NCBI GenBank assembly: GCA_947626265.1
Contig: CANQRM010000001.1
Location: 1 to 64,000, forward strand
Origin: an uncultured Oscillospiraceae bacterium
GTDB taxonomy: Bacteria > Bacillota > Clostridia > Oscillospirales > Oscillospiraceae
Direction of reading: 5' to 3'
Length of the DNA: 64,000 bases
In this document: in pieces, positions 24,713-32,598 of the stretch
Layout of the letters: each line of letters starts with the position of its first letter
Numbering within the stretch: the first letter of the stretch is position 1
Program-made: the position numbers and the translations under genes
The notes under the pieces: generated by a model
The model's input: the letters and a program-made list of their open reading frames with translations, nothing else
Database searches by the model: none
Told to the model about the DNA's origin: nothing

Positions 24713-24929
24713 CGAAGCAGTAGAGGCCGAGATTGCCCGGCTCCAGGCTTCGCCTCATGTAAAGCTCGCGAAGAAGGAAGAGCGAATTCGGTATCGCCGC
24801 AGACAGTACATGTACACGCTGCGGATGTACGAGAAAAAAGGGCTGCAGCTGGAAGCCGCTGGGATCACGATGGAGAAACTTGATTCGATGGCAGATGAAG
24901 TTGAGATTTCCATCCCGGAACAGGGATGA
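24687..24929 (+). CDS. Early phage protein, charged helical
   Basis: 80 aa from a GTG preceded by GGAGGGTAAAG. It is almost wholly helical and rich in Lys/Arg/Glu (KLAKKEERIRYRRRQYMYTLRMYEKK). Its start overlaps the previous gene by 26 bp. Function unknown; the basic helix could bind nucleic acid. Confidence 0.55.
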   Translation: MAAPLRLSDEAVEAEIARLQASPHVKLAKKEERIRYRRRQYMYTLRMYEKKGLQLEAAGITMEKLDSMADEVEISIPEQG

Positions 24930-24954
24930 CCAGCAGAAATAGGAGGAAACCCAG

Positions 24955-25398
24955 ATGTCCTACATAGCTTCATGGAAAACCGGCTTTGGAAGCCTATTCA
25001 GAGCGGATGCCCAGCTCGTGGCAAACGAGATCATGAGCATTGGAGATACCGCCACACCCGCGCAGATCGTTGATATGGCCCGTGACAGCAGCACAGAGCT
25101 TCATAAGTGCTTTGAGTGGAATGACACAGTAGCCGCCGAAAAGTACCGATTGGAGCAGGCGCGGCAGGTTGTCCGCATCCTAGTCATCAAACGCGAGGAC
25201 GGGCAAGAGGACCAGCCTGAGCGCCGGTTCTTCCATAAGAACGAATACAGCGAGGGATATAAAAGCCTGGAATTCATCGTCCGAAATGAAACCGAATACG
25301 AAAAGCTGTTGAAACAGGCCCTTTCGGAGCTTCACGCTTTCAAGGCCAAGTATCATGCACTTTCGGAGTTGGAGGAAATACTGGCTCTTATTGACTGA
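24955..25398 (+). CDS. Early phage protein of unknown function
   Basis: 147 aa with an AGGAGG 8 nt upstream. Acidic and helical, with a start MSYIASWKTGFGSLFRADAQ and a Leu-rich C-terminus (ALSELEEILALID). No domain is recognised. It is the last gene before the long-hairpin array and may be cotranscribed with it. Confidence 0.55.
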   Translation: MSYIASWKTGFGSLFRADAQLVANEIMSIGDTATPAQIVDMARDSSTELHKCFEWNDTVAAEKYRLEQARQVVRILVIKREDGQEDQPERRFFHKNEYSEGYKSLEFIVRNETEYEKLLKQALSELHAFKAKYHALSELEEILALID

Positions 25399-25408
25399 GC
25401 CTAATATA

Positions 25409-25536
25409 TGCAACAGGTGCTGCTGAAGGTTTATACCTTCAAAGCATTGATTAGAACAGGATCGTGCAAGAAAGGAACAAACAGAAAAAGACAAAATAAC
25501 ACATCATATTATAAGCCTTCAGCAGCACCTGTTGCA
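25409..25536 (+). ncRNA. Long-hairpin RNA unit 1
   Basis: A perfect 21-bp closing stem (25409-25429 with 25516-25536; 5' arm starts TGCAACAGGTG) encloses an 86-nt A-rich loop. The inner end of the 5' arm can instead pair with a near sequence: GAAGGT with ACCTTC (25425-25440). The 3' arm is followed by CACACCACAC. Function unknown. Confidence 0.65.
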
Positions 25537-25590
25537 CACACCACACTTCACTAGCAAAGAGAACATGACTTGACAGAACAGAACACTATA

Positions 25591-25711
25591 AATCAGCACC
25601 GGGAAGGGCTTGTTAGCCCAAGTATAACGAGTTACACGCAGGCAAAAAACAGAAGGAAACAGCAAGTTATAACAAAGAACAGTACACAACAAGCCTTTCC
25701 CCGTGCTGATT
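25591..25711 (+). ncRNA. Long-hairpin RNA unit 2
   Basis: A 24-bp closing stem (25591-25614 with 25688-25711; 5' arm starts AATCAGCACC) has one C-C mismatch and one G-U pair and encloses a 73-nt loop rich in AACAG. GGGCT can pair locally with AGCCC (25606-25619). Preceded by ACTATA, followed by TGCACACC, as in unit 1. Confidence 0.65.
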
Positions 25712-25784
25712 GCACACCGAGCAGACTATAAAAAAGCATAATTCAGGACAGCAGATTAACAGAACAATATAGGACACTATAAAT

Positions 25785-25912
25785 GACCGGGTATGGCAGA
25801 GGGCTTGAAATCCCTCGCAAATTATGTGATAGACGAGAATATTTCAATTTGCTTCACCAAAGGTCAGGACAAAACAGTATAGAACAGAACAAGCTCTCTG
25901 TCATGCCCGGTT
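25785..25912 (+). ncRNA. Long-hairpin RNA unit 3
   Basis: A 23-bp closing stem (25785-25807 with 25890-25912; 5' arm starts GACCGGGTATG) has four positions that differ from perfect DNA complementarity, and all four are G-U pairs as RNA. The loop is 82 nt. GAGGG pairs locally with CCCTC (25800-25815). A plausible promoter precedes it: TTAACA, 16 nt, TATAAA. Confidence 0.65.
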
Positions 25913-25938
25913 AAACATATTTTTAGGAGGAATAGAAC

Positions 25939-26586
25939 ATGAAAAAGGACAAGAACACCGTGGTTTTGGAGCCTATTAAAATCCAGACCGCAACTGTGAC
26001 CATCGATGGAGACACTGATCTTGTGTTGAATAAGATGAACGCCCGCGCCGAGCGCACCTTGACCGATGAACGCACCGGCGAGGGGAAAAAGGTCAAGCAG
26101 GTTCCGAATATCTGGGAAGACATCATCACCGCTATGCACTGGCGAGATGGTCTGCAGATGAAGGACAGTTACATCGAATCCACCGAGGAGCGGCTTGTGT
26201 CCATGCTCCAGAACAACGCCCCTTGCATCACGGCCTTTGGACTTGGCAAATCATTTGGACAGGCCGTGACGAGAAACGAAATCGATAAATACGCTACCAA
26301 ATTTGATAACGCAGTGAATGTGCTGTCCCACGGCGGGCTTATCCCCATTAAGTTCACCGAACACTGCGTTGATACCCGGCTTATGTCCCCGAAAAGAGGC
26401 GCCCCTGTGCTGGTGCATCTAAACCGCTTCGCGGGCTGGACAGCACAGTTCCAGATTCAGTACACGGAGCACGTTTACAGTCTGGAGGAGATTGTGAACA
26501 TCATCAACCTTGCAGGCTTCGGCTTGGGCATCGGCAGCGGGCGCACAAGCGGCTATGGCCGGTACCATGTGGCCGACGTGAAATGA
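25939..26586 (+). CDS. Phage RAMP-like protein of unknown function
   Basis: 215 aa, AGGAGG 9 nt before the ATG. Early part: VTIDGDTDLVLNKMNARAE. A central ITAFGLGKSFGQAVT sits where related phage proteins have a glycine-lysine motif. The C-terminus IINLAGFGLGIGSG then RTSGYGRYHV is a glycine-rich loop like that of RAMP (Cas7/Csm3-type) RNA-binding folds. Similar proteins with this ending are widespread in phages but uncharacterised. It lies between hairpin units 3 and 4, which makes an RNA-binding role attractive. The RAMP assignment is an inference from one motif. Confidence 0.45.
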   Translation: MKKDKNTVVLEPIKIQTATVTIDGDTDLVLNKMNARAERTLTDERTGEGKKVKQVPNIWEDIITAMHWRDGLQMKDSYIESTEERLVSMLQNNAPCITAFGLGKSFGQAVTRNEIDKYATKFDNAVNVLSHGGLIPIKFTEHCVDTRLMSPKRGAPVLVHLNRFAGWTAQFQIQYTEHVYSLEEIVNIINLAGFGLGIGSGRTSGYGRYHVADVK

Positions 26587-26617
26587 GGAAACAATTTGTC
26601 AGAGAAAACTACCCCAC

Positions 26618-26751
26618 CTATCCGCTCAACCGTGCCGGCCTCGATATACCCGGCCGATTACATCAGGACAACGGCCCCCTTCTGACTTGGCTGCTGACAT
26701 GATAAACCTCCTCATACCTTACTGCGGGCGCCGGCACCGTTGAGCGGATAG
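26618..26751 (+). ncRNA. Long-hairpin RNA unit 4
   Basis: A 22-bp closing stem (26618-26639 with 26730-26751; 5' arm starts CTATCCGCTCAAC) has a single C-C mismatch and encloses a 90-nt loop. The inner end of the 5' arm, GCCGG, can pair with a local CCGGC (26634-26654). It has the architecture of units 1-3 but a GC-richer loop, and it lies downstream of the RAMP-like gene. Confidence 0.6.
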
Positions 26752-26921
26752 AAAAAGGAGATGGTCACCTTGGTCTGATGCAGACGCCCCTGTCCGGGAG
26801 ATGTGGGGCACCAAACGAAAAGGGCCGCTGTGCTGGCACACAACGACCCAAGGCAAAAGAATCTACTGTTATTCTAGCAAACCCCGGCGCTTATGTCAAT
26901 GCGCCGAGAAAGGAGGGCAAC
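26752..26921. other. Intergenic region with small hairpins
   Basis: No gene seen. Contains GCCCC/GGGGC (about 26788-26812) and GGCGC/GCGCC (26887-26906) dyads, then the ribosome site of the next gene. Confidence 0.4.
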
Positions 26922-27308
26922 ATGAAAGGCATTGTAATCACCACCCGCGACGAGATCTCCGTCCAGGAGTTTGACCAGCCCATCCACAAGTCCTTGGGCA
27001 AAGCCGTCGGCGGTTACATAGAGCACGTCCGGCCCATGTTCCTGCCGAGGCCGTACTGCATGATCGTGAATGAAGAAGGGCTTTTGAAGGGACTCCCCAC
27101 GAACACCTTCGGCTGCGTTCTTTATGGCACCGTCCACCACGGCTCCCAAATCGTTGGGGACCTGGTTCTCATGAAAGAGGTTAACACTGGCGATGGGCTC
27201 GACTTTGGTGGTCTGAACGACGGTGACATCAAGTATCTGGCAGGGCTGATAGAAAAGGTGACCCACGGAGCCATGAAGCTGCCCGCGGCGGTGGCCACCG
27301 ATGGATAA
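26922..27308 (+). CDS. DUF3846-like phage protein
   Basis: 128 aa from the ATG at 26922, 6 nt after AAGGAGG. An N-terminal strand-helix (KGIVITTRDEISVQEFD) then LGKAVGGYIEHVRP and a NEEGLLKGLPTN segment fit DUF3846, common in phages and ICEs and of unknown role. The stop overlaps the next gene start. Confidence 0.65.
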   Translation: MKGIVITTRDEISVQEFDQPIHKSLGKAVGGYIEHVRPMFLPRPYCMIVNEEGLLKGLPTNTFGCVLYGTVHHGSQIVGDLVLMKEVNTGDGLDFGGLNDGDIKYLAGLIEKVTHGAMKLPAAVATDG

Positions 27309-27885
27309 CGAGCTGCGGACGCTCCGCGTGAAGAACAATCTCCCCGCCAAGGAGATGGTCGCTGTGGTCCGGGAGCTTTACCCCCGGTTCGATAAGCCCC
27401 TTTTGAGCAAGTGCGAACACGGTGATGACTATGGCGTGGATCTCCGCGAAGACGCTATGGAAGCTCTGCGGGCCCATGTCGGGGCTCATGCCGTGCCAGA
27501 GGCAAAAAAACCGGCCCACAAGGAGAACCGCCGCAAACCCGTGCGCTGTTACTGCCGGATGGAAGAAAGCTCACACGCGGCGTTGCAACGGGCAATAAAG
27601 GCCAAAGGATATGCCACGGTCCAGTCATGGTTCGATGATGTTGCCAAAAAGTGCATTTCCGGGGAGCAAAAACCAGCCACCGGCGGCACAGGCCAATGGA
27701 TACGCATGGAGGACCGCCCGCCGAAAACCGGCAATGTTCTGATGACCGTGGAACGCAAGAACGGGGATAAATATGTCACACCGGCAAAGGTGACAAATGG
27801 TCGGTGGAACATCTACCCCTACAACGGAGACAGGATAACCGCCTGGATGCCGTTCCCGGACCCGTACACGGAACCGGTGCCATGA
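27301..27885 (+). CDS. Phage protein with C-terminal DUF551-like domain
   Basis: 194 aa. Residues 1-60 (MDNELRTLRVKNNLPAKEM, FDKPLLSKCEHG) are an XRE-like helical segment seen in phage proteins. Residues about 130-190 (WIRMEDRPPKTGNVLMTVE, RITAWMPFPDPY) match DUF551. No biochemical role is known. The next gene overlaps its stop (ATGA). Confidence 0.65.
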   Translation: MDNELRTLRVKNNLPAKEMVAVVRELYPRFDKPLLSKCEHGDDYGVDLREDAMEALRAHVGAHAVPEAKKPAHKENRRKPVRCYCRMEESSHAALQRAIKAKGYATVQSWFDDVAKKCISGEQKPATGGTGQWIRMEDRPPKTGNVLMTVERKNGDKYVTPAKVTNGRWNIYPYNGDRITAWMPFPDPYTEPVP

Positions 27886-28079
27886 GAGAGGTCCCGGACA
27901 ATCCCATCATCCAGTATGTCGAGCGCAACGGCTACGCTCCATGGCAGATACCGGCGCCCGACCCCGTTTGCCCCGTCTGCGGGAAGGTCTGTGACACATT
28001 CTATACCAACGACTTCACCCACGAGATCGTCGGCTGTGACAACTGCATCACCAGCGCCGACGCCTATGTGGATGACTGA
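27882..28079 (+). CDS. Small zinc-ribbon phage protein
   Basis: 65 aa from the ATG overlapping the previous stop. Cysteines 30, 33, 52 and 55 (CPVC and CDNC) form a likely zinc ribbon; acidic C-terminus. Function unknown. Confidence 0.6.
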   Translation: MREVPDNPIIQYVERNGYAPWQIPAPDPVCPVCGKVCDTFYTNDFTHEIVGCDNCITSADAYVDD

Positions 28080-28090
28080 AAGGAGCTGCT

Positions 28091-28366
28091 ATGCCGAAAT
28101 TCATCTACACCTACGGTTTGGAAGGTCACCCCTTTGAGGGTGGCTGGACCGAGATCGAAGCGCCGGACCTAAAGAGCGCCAATGCCATCTTCCGGGCTTT
28201 TCACCCGGACAAGTACGAAGGGTTCCTCAACTGCTGTTCGGTCTATACGGAGGAAGAATTCAAGGCCACCAAAATGAGCGGACCCAACGGCAACCACCAT
28301 AAGCACTGCCAGGAGCGCTTCACCTTCACCCATGAAATCTATTCTGAAAAGGAGACAGACACATGA
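28091..28366 (+). CDS. Phage protein of unknown function
   Basis: 91 aa, AAAGGAG 6 nt upstream. Starts PKFIYTYGLEGHPFEGGWTEI and has FRAFHPDKYEGFLNCCSVYTE, a pattern seen in small phage proteins encoded before Sak4-type recombination genes. Its stop overlaps the next start. Confidence 0.55.
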   Translation: MPKFIYTYGLEGHPFEGGWTEIEAPDLKSANAIFRAFHPDKYEGFLNCCSVYTEEEFKATKMSGPNGNHHKHCQERFTFTHEIYSEKETDT

Positions 28367-29310
28367 TCGTACAGCCCGAAAAAATGAGCTTCGATAATAA
28401 GAAGTTTTCCATGATTCTCTACGGCCCCCCGGGCGTTGGCAAGACCACCCTGGCCCTGTCCGCCCCGAACCCTCTTATCATCGACTTCGACCGGGGCATG
28501 AGCCGCGTCAAGGCCCAGCACCGCAAGCCGGCCATTTTCTGCAACACCTATGAGGAGGTTATGAACGATCTCCGTTCCCCGGATATCAAGGACTTCGAGA
28601 CCATCATCATCGACACCGGCGGCTCTTTCGTGAGTTTCCTTAAGGACTGGGCATTTAGGACAAAGCCCGATGCCATCACGAAAAGCGGCCAGTTCAATTC
28701 GCTCAAGGGCTTTGGTCATGTCAAGAGCGAGTTTGAGAGTTTCACCAACTATGTGCGGGATACGCTGAACAAATACCTCATTTACATCTTCCACTCTGTG
28801 GAACAGACCGACAAGGACGGCAGCACCCAGCAGCGCCTCATGTGCGAGGGTGCGGCCAAGAATATCGTGTGGACCCCCTGTGACTTCGGCGCATATATGC
28901 AGATGATCGGAGAGGATAGGTTCGTCTGTTTCTCTCCTGAGCAGGAATATTTCGCCAAGGGATGCCACGGCATCACGGGAAAAATCCGTGTTCCCGCTCT
29001 GAGGACAGAGGATTCCAACGACTTCTTGACCAGACTCTTTGCCCAGGCAAAAGCGAATATCGCCGCCGAGGACGAGGCCTTTGCACCCATCCGCGAAAAG
29101 TATGAAAAGGCCATGGTCCGGGTCGCGGAGTTGGTCGAAGGTGTCCACGACCTTGTGTCTGCCGATGCCGCTCTGGCTGAGATCCCCAAGCTGGACCACG
29201 CGCTGACATCCAAGAAAGAGGCCTCCGCTATGCTCCGGGAAAAAGCTGCTTCCCTGGGCCTCAAATACAGCAAGGAGGCGGGGTGCTTCATCAACGTGGA
29301 GGCGACATGA
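28363..29310 (+). CDS. Sak4-like RecA-fold ATPase (AAA_24)
   Basis: 315 aa. Walker A GPPGVGKTT (21-29), Walker B TIIIDTGG near residue 85, and a downstream IYIFHSVEQTD strand. This is the phage AAA_24 family, of which Sak4 assists single-strand annealing and recombination. The C-terminal third is helical. Its neighbours (nuclease, HNH protein, SSB) make a recombination module. The gene ends in an ATGA overlap with the nuclease. Confidence 0.8.
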   Translation: MIVQPEKMSFDNKKFSMILYGPPGVGKTTLALSAPNPLIIDFDRGMSRVKAQHRKPAIFCNTYEEVMNDLRSPDIKDFETIIIDTGGSFVSFLKDWAFRTKPDAITKSGQFNSLKGFGHVKSEFESFTNYVRDTLNKYLIYIFHSVEQTDKDGSTQQRLMCEGAAKNIVWTPCDFGAYMQMIGEDRFVCFSPEQEYFAKGCHGITGKIRVPALRTEDSNDFLTRLFAQAKANIAAEDEAFAPIREKYEKAMVRVAELVEGVHDLVSADAALAEIPKLDHALTSKKEASAMLREKAASLGLKYSKEAGCFINVEAT

Positions 29311-29927
29311 TGGCCCGGTATCTTATCACACAGAGCCTGTTATCCGCATGGGCTTACACGTTCAACTGCTATGAGAGCCAGGAGGAAGAGGCGCGAGCCT
29401 CTTTCCTCCAGGCCTTGAAGCGGGAGCCCGGCGAGGTCAACCAAGCCATGCTGGATGGCAGAGCCTTTGAGGATGAAGTCTATGCTGCGGCTGCCGGTGC
29501 CAAGCGCGCCACCCACAAGAAATGGGAGAGCGGCATTCAGAAGGTGGCGGCAATCATCCGGGGCGCACCCGTCCAGGTGAGAGCGTCCAGAGAGCTTGAA
29601 GTAGACGGCATGACGTTCCTTGTGTACGGCATTCTGGACGCGCTGAAGGCCGGCGTCATCTACGACGTGAAGTATAAGGCCAAGAGCTTCGGTTCTCTCG
29701 ACCTTGCCGGGGACTACCTCGACAGCGCCCAGCACCCGGCATATTTCTACCTCGTCCCGGAGGCCAGAGAATTCCAGTATCTGGTCAGCGACGGTGAGGA
29801 CCTATACATCGAGCGGTACACCCCCCAAGAGTCGAGGCCCCTGTCCAGCATCATCGGGGAGTTCATTCCCTCTATCACTAGGATGGGCCTTCTGGATCTC
29901 TACAAGGAACACTGGGTGGCGGCATGA
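29307..29927 (+). CDS. PD-(D/E)XK nuclease-like phage protein
   Basis: 206 aa from the ATG in the ATGA overlap. The core FLVYGILDAL followed by VIYDVKYK gives the D and D-x-K of the PD-(D/E)XK fold, with a later QHPAYFYL helix, as in Cas4/RecB-like phage exonucleases. Next to Sak4 and SSB it probably resects DNA ends for annealing. Confidence 0.7.
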   Translation: MMARYLITQSLLSAWAYTFNCYESQEEEARASFLQALKREPGEVNQAMLDGRAFEDEVYAAAAGAKRATHKKWESGIQKVAAIIRGAPVQVRASRELEVDGMTFLVYGILDALKAGVIYDVKYKAKSFGSLDLAGDYLDSAQHPAYFYLVPEAREFQYLVSDGEDLYIERYTPQESRPLSSIIGEFIPSITRMGLLDLYKEHWVAA

Positions 29928-30625
29928 GAGATAGCGTCTACATCATCGACGGGACAATCGCAGACTACAACAACGGGGTCTTGACTATCAAGGCCCCCTG
30001 CGATGACTGGGAGCTGCTCTGCAAGCGTGAAATCAGCAAGGTGAAGATCCAGCTGATGGACGGGCGCCCACTATCCGACAAACAGCGCCGGGCCTGCTAC
30101 GCCCTTATCGGGGCGATTGCGGACTGGAGCGGTGATGACAAGGTTTCCATCAAGGAATACATGAAGCTGGATTTCTGGCAGTCCCACCTTGAAGACTTGA
30201 ACGAGCAGATATTCAGCCTGTCCAATGCGCCCATGAGCCTTATCGCTGAGTTCCAGCGGTTCCTGGTGCGGTTCATCGTGAGCAACGATGTTCCCACGAA
30301 ATGGAGCTTGCTAGGCATGGTGGATGACGTGGGCGATTACATCTACAGCTGCCTTATCGCCAAGAAGTGTTGCATCTGCGGCCGGAAAGCGGACCTTCAC
30401 CATGTGGACCGGGTCGGCATGGGCCGGAACCGAGAGGAGATCATCCATGAGGGAATGGAGGTCTTGCCCCTGTGCCGTGAGCATCACGACGAGCTCCACA
30501 TGAAGGGCCAGACGGAATTTATGGACCTTTACCACTTGGAGAGCGGTATCGAGCTGGACAAAACCCTCTGCCGTATCTACGGACTGAAGCGGCAGAAGAA
30601 AAAGACGGAGGAAAGCAAATGCTGA
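29924..30625 (+). CDS. HNHc_6-type putative nuclease
   Basis: 233 aa. Residues 1-90 carry DGRPLSDKQRRACYALI, typical of the phage family; residues about 145-190 hold the HNH site (CCICGRKADLHHVDRVG, LCREHHDELH). The family is known from Firmicutes phage replication clusters, perhaps processing recombination or replication intermediates. It overlaps both neighbours. Confidence 0.8.
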   Translation: MRDSVYIIDGTIADYNNGVLTIKAPCDDWELLCKREISKVKIQLMDGRPLSDKQRRACYALIGAIADWSGDDKVSIKEYMKLDFWQSHLEDLNEQIFSLSNAPMSLIAEFQRFLVRFIVSNDVPTKWSLLGMVDDVGDYIYSCLIAKKCCICGRKADLHHVDRVGMGRNREEIIHEGMEVLPLCREHHDELHMKGQTEFMDLYHLESGIELDKTLCRIYGLKRQKKKTEESKC

Positions 30626-31071
30626 ACCACATTGTTATCATGGGCCGCCTGACCCGTGACCCGGAACTGCGCTACACCCAGAGCCAGACGGCGGTCGCCT
30701 CGTTCCGTCTGGCGGTGGAACGTGACTATGCAGGCCAGGGCCAAGAGCGGCAGACGGATTTCATCGACTGTGTTGCTTGGCGTGGCACGGGCGAGTTTGT
30801 GAGCAAATACTTCCAGAAGGGGAGCATGGCCGTGGTATCTGGCCGCCTGCAGCTGCGGGAGTGGACCGACCGGGACAACAACCGGCGCACCACTGCGGAG
30901 GTCGTGGCGGATAACGTGTACTTCGGCGAGAGCAAGCGCGACCAGGGCTCCGGTCAGCGGAGCTATCAGACCGCAGGGAGCCCGGCACAGTCGGCCAGCA
31001 CAGCCGGGACCAGCCAGACCGCCAGCGCTTTCACAGAGCTGGACGATGACGACGGAGAGATACCCTTCTGA
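30619..31071 (+). CDS. ssb: Single-stranded DNA-binding protein
   Basis: 150 aa. OB fold in residues 1-105 (NHIVIMGRLTRDPELRYT, FIDCVAWRGTGEFVSKYF, GRLQLREW), then a Gln/Ser/Thr-rich linker and the acidic tip DDDDGEIPF that binds partner proteins. It serves phage replication and recombination. Confidence 0.95.
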   Translation: MLNHIVIMGRLTRDPELRYTQSQTAVASFRLAVERDYAGQGQERQTDFIDCVAWRGTGEFVSKYFQKGSMAVVSGRLQLREWTDRDNNRRTTAEVVADNVYFGESKRDQGSGQRSYQTAGSPAQSASTAGTSQTASAFTELDDDDGEIPF

Positions 31072-31085
31072 GGAGGTGGTAACAC

Positions 31086-31979
31086 ATGGCAACAGGAAAG
31101 CGGTACTACTGGCTGAAACTGAAAGAGTCCTTTATGAACTCTGATACCGTGGACTACTTCATGAGCCAGAAAGACGGCGCCAACTATGTTGTCCTCTATC
31201 AGATGCTCTGTCTGAAAACCATCAACACCGGCGGGCGGCTGCAACGGCAGATAGGAGAAGTCATTATCCCGTATGACATCGAGAAAATCCAGCGGGATTG
31301 CAAATACTTCTCTGCTGACACGATCCGCATAGCTCTCAAGCTCTATCAGGCCTTTGGCCTTATCTATGAGGACGCCGGCGGGGTCCTAGTCCTGTCAGAC
31401 CACAAGAACCTCGTCGGCAGCGAGACCGACTACGCTGAAAAGAATCGCCGCTTGCGGGCTCAACAGCGCGTCCCGTTTCTCCCGGACGGTGGACACAATG
31501 TGTCCGACAACGTGTCCGAGAATGTGTCCACAGATATTAGAGATAGAGATAAGAGATTAGATACCAGAGATAAGAGTACAGAGGATAGAGATACTACGGC
31601 CGTTTCTGGCGAAACGACCCGCCGCACATCAGATGTGCAGCGCGTCATAGATGCCTGGAATGCCCTGGGTCTCCAGAACATCAGAAGAATTGCCCCCGGC
31701 ACCGACCGGGACCAATGGCTTCGCAAGCGCATCCGGGACTACGGCATTGATGCTGTCTTGGAGGCCGTCGAAAAGGTCCGTGGCAGTAGGTTCTTGATGG
31801 GCGAGAACAAGCGTGGCTGGCAAATCACCTTCGACTGGTTCATCCGGCCCAACAACTTTCCCAAGGTCCTCGATGGCAACTATGACGACCGCGAGGAACC
31901 GGTTGGTGCCGAAAGCGGTGGCAGTCCCCTGGATGACCTTCGCGCCCTCCACGCCATGTATGAGGGCAAGGGAGAATGA
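31086..31979 (+). CDS. Phage replisome organizer
   Basis: 297 aa. Residues 1-125 match the Phage_rep_org_N winged-helix domain (RYYWLKLKESFMNSDTVDYF, GANYVVLYQMLCLKT). The linker near residues 137-170 is encoded by repeated DNA, the likely origin. The C-terminal part (WLRKRIRDYGIDAVLEAVEKV, WQITFDWFIRPNNF) resembles DnaB/DnaD-type domains that recruit the helicase loader. Origin binding inside its own gene is the usual mode for such initiators. Confidence 0.85.
   Translation: MATGKRYYWLKLKESFMNSDTVDYFMSQKDGANYVVLYQMLCLKTINTGGRLQRQIGEVIIPYDIEKIQRDCKYFSADTIRIALKLYQAFGLIYEDAGGVLVLSDHKNLVGSETDYAEKNRRLRAQQRVPFLPDGGHNVSDNVSENVSTDIRDRDKRLDTRDKSTEDRDTTAVSGETTRRTSDVQRVIDAWNALGLQNIRRIAPGTDRDQWLRKRIRDYGIDAVLEAVEKVRGSRFLMGENKRGWQITFDWFIRPNNFPKVLDGNYDDREEPVGAESGGSPLDDLRALHAMYEGKGE
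31497..31595 (+). promoter_or_regulatory. Candidate phage replication origin (iterons plus AT-rich stretch)
   Basis: GTGTCC recurs three times at 12-bp steps (31500-31530), followed by an AT/purine-rich stretch of repeated AGAGATA units (31537-31592). Iterons next to an easily melted stretch inside the initiator gene are the lambda-type origin layout. Confidence 0.55.
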
Positions 31980-32482
31980 CGCGCAAGGAAACGACAGAGG
32001 TTTTCTCCGTCCTCATGCTGGCATTTCCCAGGGCGGAGATGTTCAAGGGCGGCATCGCCAAGCTGGGACCCACCATCGAGCTGTGGGCCACCTGCCTAAG
32101 CGATATCGACTTCTGGACCGGCCAGCAGGCCACATTCCGGGTCTGCAAGAAATGTACATTTCCACCTACCATTGCGGAGTTCAGAGCCGAGGCAGAGGGC
32201 ATTGAGAAAGAATTGCGGCAGGGCGCAGATGAAATATTCCGGCAGTTCCGCTCAGCTTGTATCCAAGCGAAAACACCGGAGGAGTTCTACAACCATCAGT
32301 TCATCAGCCAGCAGGGACGCGCCGTGATAGACGCCATGGGGGGCCCCGCCGGAATCTTCGCCGCGGATAGATGGGACCCAAGAGGGATAGAAGAAACATA
32401 CGTCCGGCTTGCAAAAGCGAATATGTGGCTGACCGATGGGGTTTCCCCGGCAGCTATGAGGAGATTGGAGGCTCCAAAATGA
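31976..32482 (+). CDS. Putative helicase loader (G39P-like)
   Basis: 168 aa, overlapping the replisome organizer stop. N-terminal helices (ETTEVFSVLMLAFPRAEMF, IELWATCLSDIDFW) and FPPTIAEFRAEA fit the loader/inhibitor family typified by SPP1 G39P. It should load a replicative helicase; none is encoded in the window, so the host DnaB may be used. Confidence 0.6.
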   Translation: MTRKETTEVFSVLMLAFPRAEMFKGGIAKLGPTIELWATCLSDIDFWTGQQATFRVCKKCTFPPTIAEFRAEAEGIEKELRQGADEIFRQFRSACIQAKTPEEFYNHQFISQQGRAVIDAMGGPAGIFAADRWDPRGIEETYVRLAKANMWLTDGVSPAAMRRLEAPK

Positions 32483-32598
32483 TTTCTTTGAGCATCGTGC
32501 TTTCCATCGGCGGTTTCGTGGCCGACTACATATTCCCCGGGGTCCGCCCGGTGGAGCGGTTCATCCGCTCTCTACCTCTGGGGAGGGACGGGGAATGA
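32479..32598 (+). CDS. 39-aa hydrophobic phage peptide
   Basis: The ATG overlaps the previous stop; the peptide starts MISLSIVLSIGGFVADYIF and ends in a charged tail. One short membrane helix is possible. The tight ATGA overlaps on both sides support translation. Confidence 0.45.
   Translation: MISLSIVLSIGGFVADYIFPGVRPVERFIRSLPLGRDGE

Larger units (their letters stand above)
25399..25938. other. 540-bp A-rich non-coding region with three long hairpins
   Basis: No credible gene in any frame. It is rich in A and in repeats of GAACAG/ACAGAAC, far from the base use of its neighbours. It contains three similar stem-loop units listed separately, each next to ACTATAAAT-like and TGCACAC motifs. Confidence 0.8.

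Noticed and set aside
25399-26751. CRISPR array
   Set aside because: The hairpin units do not share an identical repeat, the arms differ from unit to unit, and there are no regular spacers or adjacent cas genes.
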